From: Schoenoplectus triqueter
Taxonomy: Eukaryota; Streptophyta; Magnoliopsida; Poales; Cyperaceae
Direction: 5' to 3'
DNA length: 34,182 bases
Assembly (NCBI GenBank): GCA_964058805.1
Contig: CAXKVV010000801.1
Location: forward strand, 1-34,182
Part shown: positions 24,868-33,724 of the stretch, piece by piece
Layout of the letters: the number at the start of each line of letters is the position of its first letter
How positions within the stretch are numbered: the first letter of the stretch is position 1
Made by a program: the position numbers and the translations under genes
The notes under the pieces: model-generated
Seen by the model: only the letters and a program-made list of their open reading frames with translations
Told to the model about the DNA's origin: nothing
Database searches by the model: none

Positions 24868-27800
24868 ATGCAAGACATCAGGATTCAAATGCTTCTATTC
24901 AATGCCAGCCTCCATTATCACCTAAGTCGGATAGTAAGTAATTAAACTTTTATATTTTTTTCTTTTTAGTCTTAGACATTTGATCTATTTGCCTGAGTGT
25001 CTGGTCCAGATATATTACAAAGAACAATATCTGCAAATAGACAAATAATATATCATATACTGTTTTCCTTTTTCGTAGTAGACTATAAAATGGGTATAAC
25101 CACAACTGCAGGTGGATTTGCAGCTTGTTGTGTACCAGCATTTACTCCTGCTTGGTGGCGTCGCCATAGGTCTCAAGAGCATTTCTTTAATGATCATGGT
25201 TTGTACTGAATAAGCACACCATATATCTATGATTTACTTCGTTCTTTTTCTTTTCTTTACTACTACTACTACCAGTAACCACTTGTACCTATATCAAACG
25301 TTAATCATTACTGGGAGTATTGGGGGATTATACTGGATCGTATTACCAGTTGTATCCCAGGTTTATTAAATTTTGTTTTTCTTTCTCTTCCTCTTTTCTT
25401 GGGGATCTTGTTTATTTAACTAAAAGCTTAACTTTTTAGCCAAATTAACACTATAAATATACAGGTTATTTACATACCAAGTATGTAATGAGCTTATTTG
25501 CTAATATTAACACATTTCATAAGGGTGAAGTTGCGATACCAGCAAAATATATTGCAAATACCAGGGTAACCAAGCTTATTCACTAGGACTTGAAATGACA
25601 GCCTTAGTGACTTTACCCTGGTAATTGCTCACATTGCTCTCACAACTGGGTAAAATATTGCTCGTGCAATTCATTTTTCACTTTCATTCAACCCCGTCTC
25701 TGTGGCTCTCATCTGGAGTTTTGTACAATTTCTTAAACAACTGAAATGCATTTCTTTTAAATACAGTAATTTAAAGGCACATGCAGATGGGTTTAGTTTA
25801 ATTGTTTTTGTAATTCAGCTGAGAAGGATGAAGATATGCGCTTTGGTCAGCTTAAGAGATTCTCTTTGCGGGAGTTACAAGTTGCAACCGATAATTTTAG
25901 CAATAGAAATGTACTTGGAAGAGGTGGTTTTGGAAAGGTATATAAAGCCTCAAAAATCTTGACATTCCTCCAAAGCTTTAATTCAGGAAGATTATTTTCA
26001 GTGAAGTGGGTGAAATTGAGACCCACTTAATCTTGATCCAAACATGAGTGGTTTAATCCAAAGATTTTTTAACAAAATCTGACTACTTACATCAATTAAT
26101 ATATTTATTTGTAACCTTAAATTCTATGATATTCAAATTAATTAATATACTTAATTGTAACCTTAAATTCTGTGACGAATATCAATGCACACCTTAAATA
26201 TAAGAAACTTGCAACTAGTAAAACTATAAATTGAAATTCACATTGAATGGGCATACAATCTGGAATCATTTCATCTGACCAAAATTCAAACTGATCTGCT
26301 GATATGATATCTCTATTTTTTAGCAGCAGAAAATTTTCACATTATTCCTTGATGCCTGAAAACCTAAATTTGATATTTATCATAGGTGTACAAGGGAAGG
26401 CTAGCAGATGGCTCTCTGGTTGCAGTAAAACGACTCAAGGAGGAACGCAATGCTGGGGGGGAACTCCAATTCCAAACAGAAGTGGAGATGATTAGCATGG
26501 CAGTGCACCGCAACCTCTTGAAGCTACGAGGGTTTTGCATGACATCAACAGAACGGATACTTGTTTATCCCTATATGGCCAATGGAAGTGTGGCTTCTTG
26601 CTTAAGAGGTATTGCCACAAATTGAGACCAAGAATTGTGGTACTCATCTCAGTGTTTTTTTTGTTTAATTTCAATTTTCTTGATTAGTTGTCACTCAAAA
26701 GGGCTTTATATTCTTCAATTAAGGAGTTCACTATTGCATATCTTGTTGTTATTTCGAATCAGCTTATGCTAGAACGAAGACAAGCTATAGTTAATGTCTT
26801 CTTATAGGAACTTTTTTCTTACATAATAAGCACCATCGTCGCAGGCAGCTAGAATTTGTTGACATCATATATTAGTGAAGAATATCATCCTGGATGTGCC
26901 TTATATGAATTACATGCTGAACCTAAGCATGGTGTAATGGTGTTACATTTCATGTAGGGTGTGCTTGGATGGTGAAAGGATTAGTGAAATGATAGTGCTG
27001 TTTGAGTTAGTAGTTGAGAATAATATCAGATTAGTAATATCTTGAAAAATATAAGAATAATGTTAATTTTTACTATTTTGAATTAGTAAAATGTTATTTA
27101 CATGATAACTTGAAAATGGTGGAGAAAATAGTTAAAATAATTAATTATTTTTTTATTATTTTATTTAATAATAATAATTACTTAATACTACTCCATATTA
27201 ATATAAAAGAAAAAAATAATTTTTTATTATTTTCACTACTCTCATGGACGCTAATCCGCTAACCCAACGTTTTCTATGGATTAGCGGATTAGAACTGTTC
27301 TTCTACTATTTTCGATTTTAATTTTATATTTGAATGTTGCTAATTCGAGAACAGTACTGTTATTTCTAAAATAATGTTATTCTACACCATCCAAACACAT
27401 TAGTAGAGGCTAGTGTGCATGGACATCTGACTGTGCCTTAATCTCCTAATTGCAATTTATATTTTGTAGACCGAACTGAGAATGTTCCACCACTTGACTT
27501 GCTGAAGCGCAGAAGAATTGCATTAGGGGCCGCAAGGGGGCTGTCTTATCTCCATGACCACTGCAACCCCAAAATCATCCACAGAGATGTAAAAGTTGCA
27601 AACATTTTACTGGATGAAGATTTTGAGGCAATGGTAGCAGATTTCGGCTTAGCAAAGTTGATGGACTTCAAGGACAGTCATGTCACCACAGCTGTGCGTG
27701 GGACAATTGGTCATATTGCTCCTGAGTATTTGTCCACAGGGAAGTCCTCGGAGAAAACAGATGTGTTTGCTTATGGAATTATGTTGTTGGAGCTCATCAC

Positions 27801-28382
27801 TGGGCAACGGGCATTCGATCTTGCAAGACTGGCCAATGATGATGATGTCATGCTACTTGATTGGGTATGAATTACATTGTCATTTGTTCTGTATCATTCT
27901 TTTATGCAGGGCTCTTAGGTCTGAAATTTGTGATCAAATCAATCGTCTTTTATTCCTTGCAATCAAGCATATTCATAACTTCTAAGTTATGAACCATCAT
28001 ATGTGTTACAGAAATTGCCAAAAAGAGTTGAATCTTGAGGTGTCAGTTGATACTTATGGTGACATGTATTTAGGTCAAAGGACATTTAAGGGAGAAAAAT
28101 CTTCAAAAACTGATTGACCCAGACATAAGAGAAAACAACTTGGGGGTGGAGAATTTGATCCAAGTTGCATTGCTATGCACTATGCCCTGTCCACCGGAGA
28201 GGCCAAAAATGTCAGAAGTGGTACGAATGATTGAAGGAGAAGGCCTGCAAGAGAGATGGGAGGAATGGCAGGTGGCAGAGTTGCTACGAATCCATAATGA
28301 GTCGCGGACCCGACAGTGCCCAAACATTTACATGGACTCGACAAATAACCTTCATGCCATTGAATTGTCTGGCCCAAGGTGA
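24868..28382 (+). CDS. SERK/BAK1-like kinase half lacking LRR exons
   Basis: Exons 24868-24933, 25082-25198, 25819-25937, 26386-26608, 27470-27864 and 28074-28382 follow the SERK exon pattern from the proline-rich/transmembrane exons to the end. The protein has a shortened TM-like [19 protein letters not shown], the juxtamembrane [20 protein letters not shown], glycine loop [40 protein letters not shown], activation loop [17 protein letters not shown], and the SERK C-terminal SGPR. All catalytic residues are present, and the activation-loop threonines match BAK1 except one Thr-to-Ser (KDSH). A tryptophan usual in PPLDW is Leu here. SERKs are plasma-membrane co-receptors for LRR receptors in brassinosteroid and immune signalling, but here no signal peptide or LRR exon exists upstream. 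It is either the C-terminal half of a fusion with the preceding kinase or a 5'-truncated SERK copy, which could start at Met 25090. Introns rule out a processed pseudogene. Confidence 0.82.
26095..26180. repeat. Short direct duplication in SERK-half intron
   Basis: A segment of about 39 bp starting ATTAATATATTTATTTGTAA (26095) recurs with a few changes 46 bp later (26141). It lies in the intron between exons 9 and 10 of the fused model. Confidence 0.7.
26957..27402. mobile_element. MITE-like element, copy 2, in SERK-half intron
   Basis: About 446 bp with terminal inverted repeats: TGTGCTTGGATGGTG at 26960-26974 and, on the minus strand, TGTGTTTGGATGGTG at 27398-27384. It is related throughout to the copy at 4158-4572. 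It also contains a perfect 12-bp stem, CTAATCCGCTAA (27251-27262) with its complement at 27281-27292. It lies in the large intron between the second-kinase N-lobe and the HRD-containing exon. No target duplication could be settled. Confidence 0.65.
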
Positions 28383-28492
28383 TAACATTCTACTGGTACT
28401 ATAGTACCAAATTCAGTGATAGATTCGTATGGTATACAAAGTCGATATTGTAGCTGTTATGCTTTTTAGGGGCAGTTGCGATGAGAAAATAA

Positions 28493-28957
28493 ATGTAACA
28501 AGTCCATCCTCAGATGGTATAGAATTGGTAGATAAATGAGAAAAGATAAGAGAAAATTGATAAAAATAAGTAAATATTTTTTATTGATTTTATGATTTTC
28601 TTGCTTACAAAATAATAGAATATAACTTTTTATATAGCCTAAATATTTGAAAAAATGCTAAAAATTCGTAATAAAAATATATAATAAAAACAGAATTCTA
28701 AACAATACCCTTTCAGCTGACATCATTTTACTAAAATCGTCATAACTTTCTATTGAGAACTCCAAACGATTTGAGACTTGAACCATTGAAAACTAGATTT
28801 CTAAACCTTTCACACACTAAATTCCACATCCATTTGCCACTTTAAATGCAGTCATTAATCAGTTTTAAAATTCTGCCAAAGTGCTGAAGCCAAAAAGTCT
28901 CCCTTTATTTTCTAATTTATTTAACTTTAATACTAAAGTTAAGTTTATCTTTCAACA
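28493..28957 (-). mobile_element. 3' LTR of copia element A
   Basis: On the minus strand the LTR starts TGTTGAAAG at 28957, directly after a purine-rich polypurine tract (AAGAGGAGG, about 28966-28958). A TATATAAAAAG box and a CAATAAAAAATA poly(A)-type signal follow inside. The far end at 28493 (CTTGTTACA) is my best guess, since the matching 5' LTR is outside the window. It would end only about 110 bp beyond the kinase stop codon. Confidence 0.5.
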
Positions 28958-30018
28958 CCTCCTCTTAAACTTAATTTTTTTTTCATCCTTCATGCCTAGA
29001 AGCTTCTTGAATTTTTCAAACTTCATGGTTGGCAATGATTTTGTGAAAATATCCGCCACTTGGTCTTCACTAGTCACATGTATCAACTCGATATTCTTCT
29101 TCTTTACTTCCTCTCACATAAAATGAAATTTCACATCGATATGTTTGCTTCTTTCATGATGGACTGGATTTTTCGCCAACTCGATTGCCGACTTGCTATC
29201 CAAATAGATTGGTGTAGCCACATCTTGAGTGAGATTGATCTTCTTGAGTAATCTTCTTAGCCAAATTGCATGGCACACGTATGTCGCCGTCGCGACATAT
29301 TCCGCCTCACATGTTGAAAGTGTCACAATAGGTTGCTTCTTTGATAGCCAAGTGAATGTCATATTTCCCATGTAAAATGCAAAGCCAGATGTGCTCTTTC
29401 TATCATCGGTATCTCCGCCCCAATCATTATCCGAATAGCAAAAAATTGTAAACTTATTAGCGAAATAATCATAAAACAAACCAAGTGATAGAGTACCTCG
29501 GATGTAGCGAAGAATTCGTTTGATAGTCTTCCAATGCGTCGATCTCGGCTCCTCCATGTACCAGCTTACTAAGCCGACCATATATAAAATATTTGGTCTA
29601 GTGCATGTCAAATACCGCAAGCTACCGACTAGACTTTTATATAAAGTCACATCAACTACCTTCCCTTTGTCATGCCGAGATAACTTCACTCCACAATCAA
29701 CCGGTGTGCTAACCGGCTTGCAATCCTCCATCTTGAATCTTTTCAAAATTCCTTTTGCATAACCCTCTTGAGAAACAAAAATTCCTTCATCTCCTTGCTT
29801 TATCTCAAGACCAAGAAAATAGGACATAAGTCCCAAATCAGTCATTTCAAACTTTTTCTTCATGACCATTTTGAACTCATCAATCATTACACCGCTACTA
29901 CCCATAAAAATTAAGTCATCAACATACAAAGATAAAATCAACATATCTTCATTTTCAATCTTCACATATAACGCATGTTCATAAGAGCATTGCACAAAAC
30001 CGTGTGATTTAAAGTATT
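28951..30018 (-). pseudogene. Copia pol (RT C-terminal part and RNase H), element A
   Basis: C-terminal part of a Ty1-copia polyprotein. The RT active-site block LYVDDLIF is followed by EFEMTDLG-like FEMTDLGLMSYFLGLE, then the copia STPVD and LRYLTCTRPNI blocks, then RNase H with SDNDWGGD, RKSTSGF, LSTCEAEY and HIDVKFHF. The frame is broken by an in-frame TGA at 29116-29114. Sequence after the stop still matches the family tail (QVADIFTKSLP) and runs to 28951, where the final TGA overlaps the LTR start. The N-terminal side is cut at 30018 by the inserted element B, so gag, protease, integrase and half of RT lie beyond the window. Not functional. Confidence 0.9.
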
Positions 30019-30260
30019 TGTTACACTTAACATCTTGTTTGATTTGTCGATTTACAAAACAATCTTGAATTTTATAATTTGTCTTGTTTGAGTTTTGTGC
30101 AGGGATTAACATGCAAATGGACCAGTGTATAAGAACCAAGACTAGTGCTGGGATACAAGAGGTTAATCAAGACTACATTAGACTTAAGTTAGACTCAAAC
30201 TGGGTTAAATTGGTCAAGATAAATTGAGCTTAAACAACAAAAAAATTGTTTCTGCCCAGT

Positions 30261-30541
30261 GAATCGTTATAACGGTTCAGCAATCGTTATAACGATTCAT
30301 CTCAATACTAAAAAAATATTCTAATGCAGAAACATTCTCAAAGAAACCAGAGTGTATCGTTATGTAACGATTCATTAATCGTTATAACAATTTATTAAAT
30401 GTACAATGATTCTGTAATCGTTACAACGATTCATGAAACGTATAATAATTTGATAAATCGTTATAACGTTTCAGCTCAGTTGATCCAACGACTATTCTTT
30501 CTAAATCGTTATAACGATTCGTAAACTATTATAATGGTTCA
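30261..30541. repeat. Cluster of palindromic 18-bp repeats in LTR
   Basis: Nine or ten copies of a unit with consensus AATCGTTATAACGATTCA, whose core AATCGTTATAACGATT is a perfect 16-bp palindrome. Good copies start near 30262, 30282, 30355, 30377, 30416, 30454 and 30503. Others are degenerate (30400, 30435, 30521). The same cluster recurs in the second LTR (33972-34170). Position in the upstream (U3-like) part of the LTR suggests a regulatory array. Confidence 0.9.
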
Positions 30542-30815
30542 GGCCGAAAAATAGTTTCTTCAAAAAATCTATTTGAAAAGGATCACCTCTCTCACTGAAG
30601 ATGACTGATTAGTTGGAATTTGATCTATCTAGCAAAATTATTACTACAGAGAGCTTACTAGCCATATACAAAATGAGAGAGATAATTCAAAAGATTGATA
30701 CACTCAATTAGTTAAATCTTTGTTAAAACTCAATCTTGCTTCTCTCTATTCTTCCAACTTGATCCTTCGTGATCTTCTTGAAAACATTCTTTTGAGCTGT
30801 AGTGCTCATCTTTTC

Positions 30816-30929
30816 TTGAGTGTGTTGTTACTCACATTTTGAGTGTGTTGTCACTCACCTTTCTTGAGTGTGTTGTCACTCGCCTTTTGAGTGTGTTGTC
30901 ACTCACCTTTTTGAGTGTGTTGTCACTTT
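30816..30929. repeat. Minisatellite of TTGAGTGTGTTGTCACTCAC units in LTR
   Basis: Five head-to-tail copies of a unit of about 22-25 bp, TTGAGTGTGTTGTCACTC plus a short CACCTTT-type spacer. Each unit contains an imperfect inverted pair GAGTG...CACTC. Confidence 0.9.
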
Positions 30930-31295
30930 TGTTACCGATAGACTTGACAGCCCATTTTTGTAAGTGACCAAGTTCTATAAGTATAAAAACTCTTTTTAAA
31001 TATATCGGCTCAAGCTCAATTGTTAGAGGTTGAGGGTCCCGGAGACGTAGACATTGTTAAAACCGAACTCCGTTACATCTTGTGTTCTTACTTTATCTTT
31101 ACTTTCTTTTCTCATATTTCTTTGATTGCTATATTCTTGTGAGAATTGAATTGATTTAAATCGTACTCCGCTGCCATTACACTTGAACATTAAGTCCCAA
31201 ATTGGTTTATACATTTCTATCTTAGGTTATTTATATTCTTGCACTATCTTGACCTTTCAATACCAACATCATAGGGCTTACAATTTCTATCAAAG

Positions 31296-31307
31296 TGGTA
31301 TCAGAGC
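31296..31307 (+). other. Primer-binding site of element B
   Basis: TGGTATCAGAGC is complementary to the 3' end of initiator tRNA-Met, the usual primer of plant copia elements. It follows the 5' LTR by 13 bp. Confidence 0.9.
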
Positions 31308-31353
31308 AGGAGCTCAGTTTTAATTGCTTTATTTGTGGTATTTTTGGTCCAAG

Positions 31354-33450
31354 ATGACTTCTTTAATGCATGTAAAAGAATCCCCAACTCTAGGTCTTAA
31401 TTGTAAAAATTTCAGTTTTTGAAAGAAATATATGGTGAACCACCTCAACATTCTAGGCCTTTAGGATGTTGTCCAACATGGTTATGTACCGTATTATGAT
31501 CCTAGTAACCTCACAATGACACAAAATGTCAAAGAACTGAAATCTCAAAATGATTATGCCGTCAATGTTATCTTAAATTCGGTTAGTGAAAATATTGCTA
31601 TACTATTTGGAACTACCGAAATTACTAGTGAAATGTGGGAAACCATATTGAATAGATTTAAGGGCACCATTCAAATGAAAAGAATAAAATTAATGGGTCT
31701 AGAATCTGAATTTAAAAATTTTTATATATAAAAAGGAGAATCAATTGAGAATATGTATTCAAGATTAATACATATTCTTAATGAATTTGATGAAGTCGGA
31801 GAATCTTTGTCTAATTCTAAGATTGTAGGCAAATTTTTTAGGGCAATGATGAGAAGACCAAGATGGGAGAGCATGATAAACATTTTAGAAGCAATGCAAG
31901 GCTCTTTTGGCGAATTCACACATGAAGAAGTATTCACTCATTTTCTATGCTTTGAGGAGAAGCTACGACAAAACGGAGAGCTCACACCAAAACTCAAAGA
32001 AATCGCACTTCAAGCTCAAAAATCTCCATCGCACCACTATTTGAGCAATACATCATCTAGCTCATCTTCTATGAATGATCAAGTCATTACGAAGATGTTT
32101 GAAAGAATGCTAAATCTTGAAAAGGAGCACAATGAGGAGCGAGATGAGAAAGAAATGACATGTATATGATTCTCATGTCATAAGGAAGGTCACACAATAC
32201 ATGATTGTTCCTTGGTCTTTCCAAATAAGAATAAGCAAAACTTTGAGAGAATTGATGTTATGCTAGCTACAAGCAACCATGTTAAGAAAAAGAAAGATGA
32301 AAGAAATCCACTTAATCTTGCCCTAATTGCGCAAGTGGAGGAGAGCTCATCCCTGGTGGATGTTGATGATATTATATCAAGAAACAACATCACCGATTTG
32401 TGCACATTGGAGATCCTACACGACATTGTCATATCTAAGAATATGAAGATGAACTCATTTGCACCTAAGGTACAAAATTCTCAAGAATTTCAATTGCACA
32501 ATCAACTAGACCTTGCACTACATCCACTTGGGATGATAGTGATGATGATTATGTTGAGAATGATGATTTTTTTTGAAAATATAAATAATTTTGATGATGA
32601 GGATGTAATTGAATCTTTTGTATCTAGTTTAGAGAGTCCTATTCATGATTCATGTTCTCAAAAAGAGATAATTGAGAGACTTAAAAATAAAATTTTAGAA
32701 TTTGAGTTAAAGATTCAATCTTATGAGTTTAAATTGTAAAATCTGAAAAAAAATTGTCAAATGCACTTAGGTGAAGTTGCAACATTAAAAATGAAAGCGC
32801 AAAATTTAGAAACTAAAAATAGGACATTAAAATCCTCATGTATTTCAACAAGTTTTACTTCAATGGATTTAGACAAGGTTATAGGTCAAAGGCCTAGCAA
32901 CAAATCGGGTTTTGGATATAAGAAATCTTCTAAGACTTCAAATTGCCCTAAATTAAAAGAGAAACAAAGTCAAGGGTCAAATGCAAAAATTGTGAAATCT
33001 ACTAAGACTAAATCTTTCAATAAGAAACACAATTATGCATTTCAATATAAGCAATTTGATAAAAAGATTAACAAAGGAAAAATGAATTTTCAAAGCAACA
33101 ATGCTATATTTTTCAATCCTAGTTGGTCAAACAAATTGTATTTTAAAGGACCCAACGGATAGTTTTATGAGTTTAAAAATCAAAATAATTTTCAAACCAA
33201 AACTCAAAGATATGAGCATGAACGAGATGTTTCTCAAAAATATAAAAATATTTCTAAAGAAAAATCCAAGACTCAAGATCAAGGATTAAAAGAAAGCTAC
33301 CAAAATATATTTGTTAAAGGTAGTAAGAAGTCTCAAACAAATGTATTCTACAATTATTGTTGTCATATTGGTCATATCTCACTTGATTGCAAACATAAAA
33401 AAGAAAACAACATCGTAAATGTTATTTGGGTTCCTAAAATTAAAAATTAG
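31354..33450 (+). pseudogene. Decayed copia gag polyprotein of element B
   Basis: A single reading frame of 699 codons (ATG 31354 to TAG 33448) with no frameshift but six internal stops: 31420, 31462, 31729, 32167, 32737 and 33160. It resembles copia gag (UBN2-type). The N-terminal part has NHLNILGL and MWETILNRFKG, the middle has ILEAMQGSFGEFTHEEVF, then a zinc-knuckle region SCHKEGHTIHDC whose first Cys position is a TGA. A charged helical segment with coiled-coil character (EIIERLKNKILEFELKIQ) and a second knuckle-like CCHIGHISLDC follow. The frame ends at IWVPKIKN and no pol follows. Gag would package the RNA, but with these stops it is not translatable as one protein. Confidence 0.8.
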
Positions 33451-33574
33451 AGACCCATCATGCTTAATTGTCCCTTCAAGTCATATATGCAATATATTTA
33501 GGGAGAGTTAGCTAATGAATTATATTTTTTATTTTGAAAGTATTTTAAATTCTTTATCTTATATACGGTGCATA

Positions 33575-33724
33575 TATTAAGGGGGAGCTAAATTGAAATA
33601 AATTCTTTATTCGTACTATTTTGCCTGATTTCCAAAAAGGGGGAGAAGTTTTTTGGTGAAATCCACATCATATGTTATATCTATGCACCAATGCATATTT
33701 TGTAAATCGACAAAAGAGGGAGAT
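33575..33724 (+). other. Purine tracts and polypurine tract before 3' LTR of element B
   Basis: Three G/A-rich runs: AAGGGGGAGC (about 33578), AAAGGGGGAGAAG (about 33637) and AAAAGAGGGAGAT just before the LTR start. The last one is placed to prime plus-strand synthesis. The repeated tracts are a trait known in Sirevirus-like copia elements. Confidence 0.65.

Larger units (their letters stand above)
17009..28382 (+). other. Candidate fused tandem-kinase gene model (CRK-like + SERK-like)
   Basis: Twelve exons join into one 2,307-nt frame of 768 aa: 17009-17126, 17221-17375, 19420-19621, 20039-20276, 22599-22746, 22834-23050, 24868-24933, 25082-25198, 25819-25937, 26386-26608, 27470-27864 and 28074-28382. 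The decisive junction is exon 6 (GAA G|GT donor, 23051) to exon 7 (AAG acceptor, 24866-24867), which restores an Asp codon and keeps the frame. Kinase 1 lies at about 75-345, a linker plus degenerate transmembrane-like stretch at 360-407, and kinase 2 at about 446-735. Both kinases keep Lys, HRD, DFG and APE. Plant tandem kinase proteins (Rpg1, WTK1/Yr15 type) are known immune proteins made by such fusions. The alternative is two adjacent genes, the second lacking its 5' end. Exon 7 is the weakest exon; all other borders are supported by homology. Confidence 0.6.
30019..31282 (+). repeat. 5' LTR of element B
   Basis: Starts TGTTACACTTAACATCT, identical to the start of the second LTR at 33725. 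It ends near 31282 in TTACA, 13 bp before the PBS; the exact end is not proven because the second LTR is truncated. The two copies align over about 460 bp with roughly 25-35 differences by eye, so the insertion is not recent. It holds the palindrome cluster and a minisatellite described separately. Confidence 0.8.

Noticed and set aside
30813..30930. CRISPR-like array
   Set aside because: Regular repeats, but in a plant retrotransposon LTR with near-zero spacers; it is a minisatellite.
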